The position numbers and the translations under genes were made by a program. Positions 8,873 through 17,392 of a DNA stretch of 64,000 nt are shown here, piece after piece. Origin of the DNA: Luteithermobacter gelatinilyticus (GTDB lineage: Bacteria > Pseudomonadota > Alphaproteobacteria > Sphingomonadales > Emcibacteraceae); NCBI RefSeq assembly GCF_005849285.1, contig NZ_CP040517.1:440501-504500 (forward strand), given 5' to 3'. The notes below the pieces were generated by a model. It made no database searches and was not told the origin of the DNA. It was given only the letters and a program-made list of their open reading frames with translations. The stretch's first letter is position 1; the number at the start of each line of letters is the position of its first letter.

Positions 8873-10210
8873 GTGAGGCTTGTACAACTTTTTGTAATGA
8901 CGTTTGTCGCCGGGGTGTTGTCCCTTTCAGCCGCCCATGCGGTTATTCGGGTGGACATCACCAAGGGGCAGGTGGATCCGCTGCCTATCGCCGTAACGGA
9001 CCTGAAAGGGGATGAGCGTCAGACCATCTCTGGCGGAACCATCAACGATATTGGCAAGCGGATTTCCCAGGTGGTCAGTGCCGATCTCGATCGTTCGGGC
9101 CTGTTTCGTTTGATTGACCCTCGGGCCTTTTTCCGGGATTCTGCCGGCAGCAGCCCCAAATTTGCCAACTGGCGGGCTGTGGGCGCGCAGGCGCTGGTCA
9201 CTGGCACGCTCACCCTTCAGGAAGACGGGCGTATCCGGGTGGAATTCCGTCTATGGGATGTTCTGGCCAAAAGCCAGATGATCGGCCTGCGCTATTATAC
9301 CACGCCGCAGAACTGGCGGCGCATTGCCCATATGATTGCCGATGCGATTTATGAACGGCTGACTGGTGAAAAAGGGTATTTTGATACACGGATCGTGTAT
9401 ATTTCCGAAAGCGGTCCGGCGACTAACCGTATCAAACGTCTGGCCATTATGGATCAGGACGGCCACAATCATAAATTCCTGACGGATGGCCGTCACCTGG
9501 TGCTCACGCCGCGGTTTTCTCCGACAGCCCAGGAAATTACCTATCTTTCCTATATCAACGATAACCCGCGGGTTTATCTTTATAACATTGACACTGGAAA
9601 GCAGGAGCTTCTGGGCGATTTTCCGGGCATGACCTTTGCGCCGCGCTTCTCCCCGGACGGCAATAAGGTGATCATGTCTCAGGCCCAAGATGGTAATTCG
9701 GACATTTATGTCATGGAGCTGAGAACCCGCAAGGTAACGCGTTTGACGACCCATTCCGCCATTGACACGTCGCCCAGCTATTCGCCGGATGGCCGGTATA
9801 TCACCTTTAACTCCGACCGGGGCGGCAGCCAGCAGATTTATGTCATGGATGCCGATGGCAAGAATGTGCGGCGGATCAGTTTTGGTAAGGGGCGCTACGC
9901 GACCCCGGTTTGGTCTCCTCGGGGTGATTTGATTGCGTTTACGAAAATCTATCAGGGGCGGTTTTATATCGGGGTGATGCGCCCCGACGGATCAGGGGAA
10001 CGGCTATTGACCGAGAGTTATCTGGACGAGGGACCGACCTGGTCGCCCAACGGCCGGGTGCTGATGTTTTTCCGCCAGCAACCCTATAATAGTAATGGAA
10101 AAGGGGGGGAGACTCAGATATGGTCAATCGACCTGACCGGGTACAATGAAAGGCAGATCATAACACCTTTGGAGGCGTCGGACCCTGCATGGTCCCCCTT
10201 GATTAGATAA
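8873..10210 (+). CDS. tolB: Tol-Pal system beta-propeller protein TolB
   Basis: Periplasmic protein that binds Pal and the TolA C-terminus. It begins with GTG at 8873 and encodes 445 residues. A signal peptide is clear ([18 protein letters not shown]), with likely cleavage after AHA near residue 23. The N-terminal alpha/beta domain runs to about 170, then come six PD40 propeller blades recognisable by repeated (P/S)xxSPxG motifs, for example [33 protein letters not shown] and [11 protein letters not shown]. The gene fits its place between tolA and pal. Confidence 0.96.
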   Translation: MRLVQLFVMTFVAGVLSLSAAHAVIRVDITKGQVDPLPIAVTDLKGDERQTISGGTINDIGKRISQVVSADLDRSGLFRLIDPRAFFRDSAGSSPKFANWRAVGAQALVTGTLTLQEDGRIRVEFRLWDVLAKSQMIGLRYYTTPQNWRRIAHMIADAIYERLTGEKGYFDTRIVYISESGPATNRIKRLAIMDQDGHNHKFLTDGRHLVLTPRFSPTAQEITYLSYINDNPRVYLYNIDTGKQELLGDFPGMTFAPRFSPDGNKVIMSQAQDGNSDIYVMELRTRKVTRLTTHSAIDTSPSYSPDGRYITFNSDRGGSQQIYVMDADGKNVRRISFGKGRYATPVWSPRGDLIAFTKIYQGRFYIGVMRPDGSGERLLTESYLDEGPTWSPNGRVLMFFRQQPYNSNGKGGETQIWSIDLTGYNERQIITPLEASDPAWSPLIR

Positions 10211-10344
10211 TCTTGTCTGCTATAGTTGCTTTAGCCTGTCGAATGGTTAAAGATTGTCAAGAAATGTAGATCGCCAGTTCATATAACGGGGGTCGAAATA
10301 TTTGGTTGGTGAAAAATTCTAATAATATGTGGAAGGACCACTAG

Positions 10345-10890
10345 ATGCTGGAAAAAATATTTGGCGCAAAATATTTGGTATTGGCTGGGGCTGTGCTTTT
10401 TGTGAGTGCATGTGCAAATACCGACAAGTCGGCTCTTGACAGGGCGCCGCAGGAAACGACCACGCCGGAAGAGGAAATTGAAACCGCCCCGCGTGAAGAA
10501 GTGATTGTTGAGCCCGAGGATGTGGGCCCGCCGGCGGGTTCTCAGGAAGATCTTGATGTGACGGCCGGGTCACGGGTTTATTTCGGCTTTGACCGGTATG
10601 ATCTGACACCCGAAGCCCGTGATACGCTGCAGGCTCAGGCAAAATGGCTGATGGACAACCCTTCTGTCACGGTGACCATCGAAGGACATGCAGACGAGCG
10701 GGGGACCCGTGAATACAACCTGGCGCTTGGTGATCGTCGCGCCAATGCCGTGAAAAACTATCTGGTGGCTCTCGGCGTCAGCCCGTCCCGGATCCGTACT
10801 GTCAGCTACGGCAAGGAACGTCCGGCTGTTCTTGGCTCCGGGGAAAGCGTCTGGGCCCAGAACCGTCGCGCCTTTACCCGGGTAGATTGA
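10345..10890 (+). CDS. pal: Peptidoglycan-associated lipoprotein Pal
   Basis: Outer-membrane lipoprotein that clamps the outer membrane to peptidoglycan and is moved by the Tol motor. The 181 residues begin with a lipoprotein signal peptide ending VSAC, lipidated cysteine C23. An acidic linker (residues 30-70, rich in E and P) is followed by the OmpA-like domain with FGFDRYDLTPEARDTL and the peptidoglycan-contacting loop EGHADERGTREYNLALGDRR. A GGAAGGA ribosome site is at 10331-10337. A terminator follows. Confidence 0.97.
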   Translation: MLEKIFGAKYLVLAGAVLFVSACANTDKSALDRAPQETTTPEEEIETAPREEVIVEPEDVGPPAGSQEDLDVTAGSRVYFGFDRYDLTPEARDTLQAQAKWLMDNPSVTVTIEGHADERGTREYNLALGDRRANAVKNYLVALGVSPSRIRTVSYGKERPAVLGSGESVWAQNRRAFTRVD

Positions 10891-10924
10891 TCACCTAGTC
10901 GAGAGATCTGCCATTTGGTCATTT

Positions 10925-10966
10925 ACCCGCGCGGCCAGGGTGACTGCGCGGGTATTTGTGTATTTA
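10925..10966 (+). terminator. Rho-independent terminator after pal
   Basis: ACCCGCGC (10925-10932) pairs perfectly with GCGCGGGT (10946-10953), leaving a 13-base loop, followed by a T-rich tract (ATTTGTGTATTTAT). It closes the tolQRAB-pal transcript, so cpoB further on may need its own promoter. Confidence 0.75.
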
Positions 10967-11004
10967 TGGGGGAAACCCCGCGTGCCGTTTCTGAAAAGCG
11001 CTGC

Positions 11005-11211
11005 CTGGAGTGAATTGTGTATAGGTTGAACCATTCTGCTGGGCCAGACCGGCCCGGCCCTTTGGGTTGGCGGCTTGAGGCCGCTCACTTTATCAGACGC
11101 CTGGGTCAGACGCCTGGCCCGATGCCCCGCATCGCCCGGCGCCGTCTTTCGCGTGAGGCGGGCCGCAATCCGTCAACAGAATTGAGTCAACCTATGCACA
11201 ATTCACTCTAG
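11005..11211. mobile_element. MITE-like element, full-length copy 1
   Basis: About 207 bp bounded by inverted repeats of about 27 bp: CTGGAGTGAATTGTGTATAG at the left end (11005-11024) corresponds to the reverse complement of the right end, which finishes CACAATTCACTCTAG at 11211. Inside, a 12-base unit CAGACGCCTGGG/C occurs twice near 11104-11127. The right 128 bases (11083-11211) are about 90% alike to 38523-38650. No transposase is encoded; short open frames differ between the copies, so the unit looks non-coding. It lies between the pal terminator and cpoB. Confidence 0.65.
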
Positions 11212-11274
11212 AGTGATCGGTGATGAGAGGAGCGCCATTTTGTTTCATGAAGCTTCGCTCTACTATTCACTCTA
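11208..11274. repeat. Short CTAG palindrome abutting MITE copy 1
   Basis: Starts at the CTAG that ends copy 1. CTAGAGTGA (11208-11216) is matched by TCACTCTA at 11267-11274. The interior is unrelated to copy 1 but carries AGAG...CTCT complementarity. It separates copy 1 from cpoB. Confidence 0.45.
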
Positions 11275-11300
11275 AAAGATGTTCCGGGAGAAGTGATGTC

Positions 11301-12266
11301 ATGTCTATCGGTGAACGCCTGATTAAACTCGTTCGGGCTAATGTCAGACCCCCTGTCAAATCCTCTGTCAAACCCAGTATCAGTCTCCGTCTCGGGGCCG
11401 CTCTCACAATCGGCGGTCTTGCCGGGCTGATGGTGCTGGTTTCGACCGGCGGGACGATGGCGGCGCCATCTCTGGAAAAGCGGATTGATATTCTTGAAAA
11501 GCAGCTCAGGGCGGTTCAGCGCAAGGTTTTTACGCCCGGCAGCATGTTTGAGGATCAACAGGGGGCTCCCCAAAGCCCCGCCGCGGCGCCGGTTGCTTCT
11601 CAGGGGCGGGCGGTTGTGGCGAACCTGGAGGCGCGGGTGGCGCAGATGGAAACCCAGCTCCGTCAGCTTACAGGGCAGGTTGAGGAAACCAACCACCGGC
11701 TGAACAAGCTGATCCAGAGGCTGGACCTGTTGTCTGATGATTACGAGTTCCGCCTTTCCGAACTGGAAAAAGGTAAGGGACAGGGCGCTGCGTCCGGATC
11801 TGCTGCCGGAACTGGGGGGGCTGCCTCTTCTCCAAATTTGGCGGCAGTGCCGTCTGGGGGAACACAGCCCCTTTTGCCCGGGGGCACGGTGCGGGAACAA
11901 TATGACTATGCCTACGGGCTGGTCACTAGGGGGGATTATATCCGCGCCGAAGCGGCACTTCAGGAGTTTTTGCGGTTATATCCCCAGGACGAACTGGCTG
12001 GCAATGCCAAATACTGGCTGGGACAGACCTATTATGCCCGCGGCATGTTTACGGAAGCCACCCGGACCTTTCTGGAAGGTTATGACCAGTATCCCAAAAG
12101 CCAGAAAGCCCCGGCTTTTCTCTTGAAAATCGGTATGTCGCTTTATGCCTTGGGAGAAAAGAAAGACGCTTGTGAGGCGTATCGGGAGCTGGAAATGCGG
12201 TTCCCGGACAGCGTGGAAAACAAAAACCGCCGCCCGGCCGAGGCCCGGAAAGCCGGGTGCCAGTGA
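11301..12266 (+). CDS. cpoB: Cell division coordinator CpoB (YbgF)
   Basis: Periplasmic TPR protein that couples outer-membrane constriction by Tol-Pal with septal peptidoglycan synthesis. The preferred start is ATG 11301, behind GGGAGAAG; an upstream ATG at 11220 lies in repeat DNA. From 11301 the protein has 321 residues: a basic N-terminus, a hydrophobic segment at about 28-53 ending TMAA that may be a long signal peptide, a short coiled coil (SLEKRIDILEKQLRAVQRKV), a second coiled coil around 105-145 typical of YbgF trimerisation, a Gly/Ala linker, and three C-terminal TPRs (from AYGLVTRGDYIRAEAAL). Its operon neighbour pal is cut off by a terminator and inserted repeats. Confidence 0.88.
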   Translation: MSIGERLIKLVRANVRPPVKSSVKPSISLRLGAALTIGGLAGLMVLVSTGGTMAAPSLEKRIDILEKQLRAVQRKVFTPGSMFEDQQGAPQSPAAAPVASQGRAVVANLEARVAQMETQLRQLTGQVEETNHRLNKLIQRLDLLSDDYEFRLSELEKGKGQGAASGSAAGTGGAASSPNLAAVPSGGTQPLLPGGTVREQYDYAYGLVTRGDYIRAEAALQEFLRLYPQDELAGNAKYWLGQTYYARGMFTEATRTFLEGYDQYPKSQKAPAFLLKIGMSLYALGEKKDACEAYRELEMRFPDSVENKNRRPAEARKAGCQ

Positions 12267-12274
12267 CAAGGGCC

Positions 12275-12332
12275 AGAATGAAGTGACAGGGTCCTGTGTG
12301 CATGGTGTCAATCTTATCACAGTTCATTCTAG
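12275..12332. repeat. CTAG-family palindrome, first of three before tilS
   Basis: AGAATGAAGTG (12275-12285) pairs, with one mismatch, with the reverse complement of CACAGTTCATTCT (12318-12330). The right side GTCAATCTTATCAC... is a diverged version of the right end of the MITE copies. It ends in CTAG at 12329-12332, into which the next palindrome appears inserted. Confidence 0.5.
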
Positions 12333-12406
12333 TGTGGTGAATTTGAAGTTCCTGTTATTGATTATGTCATACGACTTAGGAACTTCAAATTCAGAAACCA
12401 CACTAG
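12329..12406. repeat. CTAG palindrome A (25-bp arms)
   Basis: The left arm CTAGTGTGGT + GAATTTGAAGTTCCT (12329-12353) pairs perfectly with AGGAACTTCAAATTC (12378-12392) and ACCACACTAG (12397-12406). A 4-base AGAA bulge interrupts the right arm and the loop is 24 bases. This is not terminator-like: AT-rich, no T tract. Both ends are CTAG. Confidence 0.8.
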
Positions 12407-12420
12407 AGTCAAATAATTAA

Positions 12421-12495
12421 CTAGTCTTCTTGTTGACTCTGAAATTCGAATAGCCTGCTACAAATATGATACGAACTTCAGAGTCAGAAGACTAG
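12421..12495. repeat. CTAG palindrome B
   Basis: Same architecture as palindrome A but different sequence. CTAGTCTTCT (12421-12430) pairs with AGAAGACTAG (12486-12495); GACTCTGAA (12435-12443) pairs with TTCAGAGTC (12477-12485); TTCG pairs with CGAA beyond a single mismatch. A 4-base bulge (TGTT) is on the left arm and the loop is 23 bases. It ends 28 bases before the tilS start and may affect its expression. Confidence 0.8.
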
Positions 12496-12522
12496 CCGAC
12501 AGATTTCTGAGAGGTCCATAAC

Positions 12523-13875
12523 ATGGATCATGACAAGTCCAGCACTACACCACTTTCCCATGACGAATTCTCAGCCCTGATGGCGGAGGCGCTGGAGGGG
12601 GTGAGGCTGCCAGAGGGGGCATTGGTGGCGGCTGGCGTGTCTGGTGGAGCCGACAGCATGGCGCTGACGTTATTGTTGGACAGGTGGTGCCGCGCGAAGG
12701 GATATAACCTGGTGGCGCTGACCGTGGATCATGGCTTGCGAGCGGCTTCTTCTCAGGAAACGAGGCAGGTTTCTTCCTGGCTTGGTGGTCGGAAGATCCG
12801 TCATAAAATCCTGTCCTGGCAGGGCCGAAAACCATCAGCTTCACTCCAGGAAAACGCTCGTCGTGCCCGCTATCAGCTGATGGGAGAGTGGGCGGCGGGG
12901 CAAGGCGTTTCCCTGCTGTGTCTGGCGCATCATCAGGAAGACCAGGCGGAAACCTTTCTGCTGCGTCTGGCCCGGGGCAGCGGGGTGGACGGTCTGTCGG
13001 CCATGAAACCGCTCATGGAATATCCGCTGATCGGGGCCTATCCGGATCCGCACCGTTTGCCCAGACTGTGCCGGCCCCTGCTGGATATTCCCCGGGAGCG
13101 GCTCCGGGCCACCCTTCGGGTTCAGCATCAGGACTGGATTGAGGATCCCAGCAATGAGGACCGCCGCCATGCCCGGGTTCGGGTCCGACAGTTTCTGCAA
13201 CACCCGGAAATTGATGGCCTGACACCCCGCCGCCTGGCAGATACCGCCCGACGCATGGGGCAGGTTCAGAAACTTCTGAATGAGTTGATGCATGAGGTCA
13301 TGACAACGGCTGTGCGCATTGACCCGCTGGGGTATGTAACGGTGGATCGGGAAGCGATACGGGCGGCGCATCGGGAAATTGTGGTGCGGCTTCTGGCCGT
13401 TCTGGTTCGTGAAGTCGGTGGCAAGGATTATGGACCGCGTTTCGAAAAAATCGAAAAACTGTATGAGGCGCTGCACGATCCGGATTTCAAGGGGCAGACC
13501 ATCGGAGGATGTGTGGTCCGTCCTGGCCAGGGCAGCGCGCGAAAACACAAGCCTGTGGTGGTGTGCCGGGAAGTGGCAGCCGTCAATGACGTCGCGGAAC
13601 TGCAGCCGGGGCAAGCGCTTCTCTGGGATGGGCGGTTCAGGATCTATTCCCCCCGGATTGGGGGGCAGGTGGTCGTTATGGGTGTGGCGCGCTGGCATGA
13701 ATTGTGCCATAAAACGCCAGATCTGAAGACGCGCTGGATGGCCCCGCCCGAAGCCGTAGTGAGCCTGCCCTGCCTGATTGATCGTGATGGCGTGGAGCGG
13801 GTGCCACACTTGGCGACACAGGCCACAGGGCAGGATGTGCAGATGGAATTTGTGCGGTTTTGGAACAAAACATGA
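12523..13875 (+). CDS. tilS: tRNA(Ile)-lysidine synthetase TilS
   Basis: Modifies the wobble cytidine of tRNA-Ile(CAU) to lysidine so that it reads AUA and is charged with isoleucine; essential in most bacteria. The 450-residue protein has the N-type ATP-pyrophosphatase P-loop SGGADS at 40-45, followed by LTVDHGLR and the HHQEDQAETFLLRLARGSG block (the HxxDDxxET-type region), then a linker and the C-terminal substrate-binding domains. It sits between cpoB and ftsH as in many alphaproteobacteria. The ~255 bases upstream are mostly palindromic repeats. Confidence 0.95.
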   Translation: MDHDKSSTTPLSHDEFSALMAEALEGVRLPEGALVAAGVSGGADSMALTLLLDRWCRAKGYNLVALTVDHGLRAASSQETRQVSSWLGGRKIRHKILSWQGRKPSASLQENARRARYQLMGEWAAGQGVSLLCLAHHQEDQAETFLLRLARGSGVDGLSAMKPLMEYPLIGAYPDPHRLPRLCRPLLDIPRERLRATLRVQHQDWIEDPSNEDRRHARVRVRQFLQHPEIDGLTPRRLADTARRMGQVQKLLNELMHEVMTTAVRIDPLGYVTVDREAIRAAHREIVVRLLAVLVREVGGKDYGPRFEKIEKLYEALHDPDFKGQTIGGCVVRPGQGSARKHKPVVVCREVAAVNDVAELQPGQALLWDGRFRIYSPRIGGQVVVMGVARWHELCHKTPDLKTRWMAPPEAVVSLPCLIDRDGVERVPHLATQATGQDVQMEFVRFWNKT

Positions 13876-13924
13876 TAAAATGGTTGCCAAGAGGGCTTAT
13901 TCTGGAAAAAACTGTGCCGAGTGG

Positions 13925-13952
13925 CTTGTTTGTCGCGGCCAAGCCCCTATTT
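13925..13952 (+). promoter_or_regulatory. Candidate RpoH (sigma-32) heat-shock promoter of ftsH
   Basis: CTTG (13925-13928), exactly 17 bases, then CCTATTT (13946-13952) matches the alphaproteobacterial RpoH pattern CTTG-N17/18-CYTATNT. Transcription would start near 13960, about 63 bases before the ftsH ATG. ftsH is a known sigma-32 target in other bacteria. Pattern match, not tested. Confidence 0.55.
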
Positions 13953-14022
13953 TAATAGATGAAGTAATCCGGGTCATTTATCAATGCCCCGCCCCTTTTA
14001 ACTTAGTGACACGTGGATAAAT

Positions 14023-15954
14023 ATGGGACGCAATCTTGCTTTTTGGGCGATAATCTTAATTCTGCTTTTGCTGTTGTATAATGTCTTTCAGGGGTCTGCG
14101 ACCCAGGGACCGCGCAGTGAGCTGGCGTTTTCTGATTTCCTGGACAGGGTGGAAACTGGCCAGGTTCAGGAGGTCACCATTCAGGGGCACAGAATCAGGG
14201 GGCGGATGAATGACGGCAGCGGCAGCATGATGTTCCGCACATATGCTCCGGACGATCCGGAACTGGTCAAGCGGCTTCGGGAAAAAGGGGTGCGCATCAT
14301 GGCAGAGCCGGTTGAGGACGGTTCGCTGCTGAATATTTTCCTGAGCTGGTTGCCGATGATCATCCTGATTGGCGTGTGGATTTTCTTCATGCGCCAGATG
14401 CAGGGCAGCAGCGGCAAGGCCATGGGTTTTGGCAAATCGAAAGCCAAGTTGCTGACAGAGCGGCAGGGTCGTGTCACCTTTGACGATGTGGCCGGCATTG
14501 ACGAAGCCAAGGAAGAACTTGAAGAAATTGTCGAGTTCCTGAAAGATCCCCAGAAGTTTCAACGCCTGGGCGGTACTATCCCCAAAGGCGCGCTGTTGGT
14601 GGGACCGCCGGGTACTGGGAAAACCCTGCTGGCGCGGGCCATCGCCGGCGAAGCCAATGTGCCCTTCTTTACCATTTCGGGGTCTGATTTTGTGGAAATG
14701 TTTGTGGGCGTCGGCGCGAGCCGGGTGCGCGACATGTTCGATCAGGCCAAGAAAAATGCCCCCTGTATCATCTTCATCGACGAGATTGACGCGGTGGGCC
14801 GGCATCGTGGCGCGGGCCTGGGCGGCGGTAATGACGAGCGGGAACAGACCCTCAACCAGCTTTTGGTGGAAATGGACGGGTTCGAGGCCAATGAAGGCAT
14901 TATTCTGGTGGCCGCGACCAACCGCCCCGATGTTCTGGACCCGGCGTTGTTGCGGCCGGGCCGGTTTGACCGCCAGGTGGTTGTGCCGCGTCCCGACGTT
15001 CTGGGCCGGGAGAAAATCCTTAAAGTGCATATGAAAAAGGTGCCGCTGGCGGCTGATGTGGACACTCGGGTGATTGCCCGGGGCACGCCGGGCTTTTCCG
15101 GAGCGGATCTTGCGAATCTGGTTAACGAGGCGGCTTTGCTGGCGGCGCGTAAAGGCAAACGGGTCGTCTCCATGGAGGATTTTGAATCCGCCAAGGACAA
15201 GGTGATGATGGGGGCGGAACGCCGCTCCATGGTCATGAGCGAAGAGGAAAAGAAACTCACCGCCTATCATGAAGCCGGTCATGCGCTGGTGGCGTTGCAT
15301 TGTCCGGCATCAGACCCCGTGCATAAGGCAACCATTATTCCGCGCGGTCGGGCGCTCGGCATGGTCATGCGTCTGCCGGAACGGGATCAGTTGTCCATGA
15401 GTCGGGAAAAAATGCATGCGGATCTTGCGGTGGCCATGGGGGGACGCGTGGCTGAGGAAATCATTTTCGGTTATGACAAGGTCACCTCCGGCGCGGCATC
15501 GGATATTTCCCATGCTACGAAAATTGCGCGTGCCATGGTGACCAAATGGGGGATGAGCGACAAGCTCGGGCCCTTGGAATATGGGGAAAATCAGGAAGAG
15601 GTCTTCCTTGGGCATTCCGTAACCCGCAATCAGAATATTTCCGATGAAACGGCCAAACTGATTGATGAGGAAATCAAGCGGATCGTAGAGGAAGCCTATG
15701 AGAGGGCCCGCAAAATCCTGACGGAAAATATTGACGATCTGCATAAGCTGGCCAAGGCGCTGCTGGAATATGAAACCCTTACCGGAAGTGAAATCAAGGA
15801 ACTGCTGGCCGGGAAAACGATTCAGCGGGGAGAATCCTATAAAGATTCCGATCAGAACCGTCCACGCCCGGGATCCGTTCCTTCCACGGAAACACCTCCT
15901 AAAGGAGATGATGGTCCCAAAGGCGTGGGATCCGATCCCGTTCCGGAAAGTTGA
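14023..15954 (+). CDS. ftsH: ATP-dependent zinc metalloprotease FtsH
   Basis: Membrane-anchored AAA+ protease that degrades misassembled membrane proteins and regulators such as RpoH and LpxC. The 643 residues show two membrane helices (about 4-22 and 103-123) flanking a small periplasmic domain, Walker A GPPGTGKT at 194-201, Walker B with DEID at 253-256, the second region of homology [19 protein letters not shown], and the zinc site HEAGH at 416-420. A hydrophilic tail (residues 610-643) is rich in P, D and S. It follows tilS and a heat-shock-type promoter. Confidence 0.98.
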   Translation: MGRNLAFWAIILILLLLLYNVFQGSATQGPRSELAFSDFLDRVETGQVQEVTIQGHRIRGRMNDGSGSMMFRTYAPDDPELVKRLREKGVRIMAEPVEDGSLLNIFLSWLPMIILIGVWIFFMRQMQGSSGKAMGFGKSKAKLLTERQGRVTFDDVAGIDEAKEELEEIVEFLKDPQKFQRLGGTIPKGALLVGPPGTGKTLLARAIAGEANVPFFTISGSDFVEMFVGVGASRVRDMFDQAKKNAPCIIFIDEIDAVGRHRGAGLGGGNDEREQTLNQLLVEMDGFEANEGIILVAATNRPDVLDPALLRPGRFDRQVVVPRPDVLGREKILKVHMKKVPLAADVDTRVIARGTPGFSGADLANLVNEAALLAARKGKRVVSMEDFESAKDKVMMGAERRSMVMSEEEKKLTAYHEAGHALVALHCPASDPVHKATIIPRGRALGMVMRLPERDQLSMSREKMHADLAVAMGGRVAEEIIFGYDKVTSGAASDISHATKIARAMVTKWGMSDKLGPLEYGENQEEVFLGHSVTRNQNISDETAKLIDEEIKRIVEEAYERARKILTENIDDLHKLAKALLEYETLTGSEIKELLAGKTIQRGESYKDSDQNRPRPGSVPSTETPPKGDDGPKGVGSDPVPES

Positions 15955-16028
15955 GGGCGTGTGATAGGGGAAGGCTGTCGGCCTGTCCTGAAGACTATGC
16001 ATGAAGCGGCGCTGAGCGGGGAGCCGAG

Positions 16029-17123
16029 ATGACGGCAAAACTTTATCTGCAACCTCTGGGGTTTCTCAGAGGTGCGCTCGCGCGTTCTGCCGAAGCTGCC
16101 GGACAGGCCCGGCGGCTGGCTGGACTGGATCTGTCTTTTACCCAGTTGCGTCTTATACGGCGGGCAGGCCCCCGGGAGGTGACGGAACAAATAGTTCCCG
16201 TTGGCGCCTTTGCAGATCATATGGCCGCGTATCCTGTCGAACAGAAAACCCAAATAAAGGATCTTTTTGCGCATCTTATCCGTCCGCGTCCCCCTTTGTG
16301 TCTGCCGGACGGAACGCGGCTTGATCTGCAAACTCCCCGGATCCAGGGCATCCTGAATGTCACGCCGGACAGTTTTTCCGACGGCGGGCGTTTTGATAAG
16401 GCTGCTGCTGCCCTCCGGCATGCCCGCTTCATGCATCAGGCCGGGGCCGATTTTATTGACATCGGTGGAGAATCCACCCGTCCTGGTGCGGAGCCGGTCT
16501 CCCTTGAAGAGGAGCTGGGTCGGGTCATTCCCCTGGTTGAAGAACTGGCGGGGGAAGGCATCCCGCTGTCTGTGGACACCCGGAATGCGCCCGTCATGGC
16601 GCAGGCGCTGGAAAAAGGGGCGCATATCATCAATGATGTAAGTGCGTTAACCCATGATCGGGATAGCCTGTCCGTGGTTGCCGCTTCGACGGCGCCTGTG
16701 ATCCTGATGCATGCGCAGGGCTCCCCGCAAACCATGCAGCAGGATCCGCGCTATGATGATGTGGTGCTGGACGTGTTTGACTATTTAGAGGAACGCATAG
16801 GCTGCTGCCTCGAAGCCGGTATTTCCCGGGATCGCCTTATCGCGGATCCAGGCATCGGCTTTGGCAAGACGGTGGAACACAATCTGGCTCTGCTGCGGCA
16901 TATTTCCCTGTTCCACGGCCTTGGCGTACCGCTTCTTTTGGGGGCGTCGCGCAAGAGTTTCATCGGCGCATTGAGCGGGGCGCAGACGGCAACGGACCGG
17001 TTGCCCGGTTCACTTGCCGCAGCACAGGCTTTCTGGGATCAGGGGGGGCAGATCGTCCGCGTTCATGATGTGGCCCAGACGCGCCAGGCGCTCACAATTT
17101 GGTCACATATCCATATTATTTAG
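16029..17123 (+). CDS. folP: Dihydropteroate synthase
   Basis: Condenses p-aminobenzoate with 6-hydroxymethyl-dihydropterin pyrophosphate to make dihydropteroate in folate synthesis, the target of sulfonamides. The catalytic core begins at GILNVTPDSFSDGG (107-120) and continues with DIGGESTRPGAE, DVSALTHD and the GASRKSFIG loop near the C-terminus. The 364-residue length exceeds the usual ~280 because of a ~100-residue N-terminal extension with no recognised motif, seen in other alphaproteobacterial FolP proteins. It lies between ftsH and glmM, a common order. Confidence 0.93.
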   Translation: MTAKLYLQPLGFLRGALARSAEAAGQARRLAGLDLSFTQLRLIRRAGPREVTEQIVPVGAFADHMAAYPVEQKTQIKDLFAHLIRPRPPLCLPDGTRLDLQTPRIQGILNVTPDSFSDGGRFDKAAAALRHARFMHQAGADFIDIGGESTRPGAEPVSLEEELGRVIPLVEELAGEGIPLSVDTRNAPVMAQALEKGAHIINDVSALTHDRDSLSVVAASTAPVILMHAQGSPQTMQQDPRYDDVVLDVFDYLEERIGCCLEAGISRDRLIADPGIGFGKTVEHNLALLRHISLFHGLGVPLLLGASRKSFIGALSGAQTATDRLPGSLAAAQAFWDQGGQIVRVHDVAQTRQALTIWSHIHII

Positions 17124-17288
17124 ACTGGGTACAACATGACTTTCTGTAAAAAGATTGTAGGAAAAGATGAGAGTCTGAGGAGGCGAACGCTGCTGAGCGG
17201 AGACTGTTGTCCAATGGTTTGTCCAATAATATTGTCTTAATCTTTTTGTCGTATTTGCAAGTTGCGTTTTATGGTTCATAAGGAACCG

Positions 17289-17317
17289 TTGAACATGTAT
17301 TAAGAACTTTATGTTAT
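17289..17317 (+). promoter_or_regulatory. Possible promoter upstream of glmM
   Basis: TTGAAC (17289-17294) and TGTTAT (17312-17317) are 17 bases apart in the folP-glmM gap, immediately before a palindrome at 17319-17333. Weak -10 match. Confidence 0.3.
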
Positions 17318-17318
17318 G

Positions 17319-17333
17319 ACCTTATGATAAGGT
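17319..17333. promoter_or_regulatory. Perfect 15-bp palindrome, operator-like, before glmM
   Basis: ACCTTAT-G-ATAAGGT is a 7+1+7 perfect inverted repeat lying at the predicted transcription start of glmM. It could bind a dimeric regulator or form a small hairpin in the 5' end of the mRNA. Confidence 0.35.
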
Positions 17334-17392
17334 ATCGTAAAGGAGGCGTGCGCAGAAATCTGGCGCGGAGTGAATCACAAGGTATAAGAAAA

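Noticed and set aside
11017-11211. 64-residue open frame inside MITE copy 1, ending like a frame in copy 2
   Set aside because: The two copies share only the last ~20 codons in the same frame; upstream the frames differ by indels, so no common protein is encoded.
12329-12495. Palindromes A and B as transcription terminators of cpoB
   Set aside because: The stems are AT-rich with long loops and no T tract; the shape fits inserted elements better.
17368-17385. GGAGTGAATCAC near glmM as another CTAG-family copy
   Set aside because: Only about ten bases match and there is no opposing arm; probably chance.
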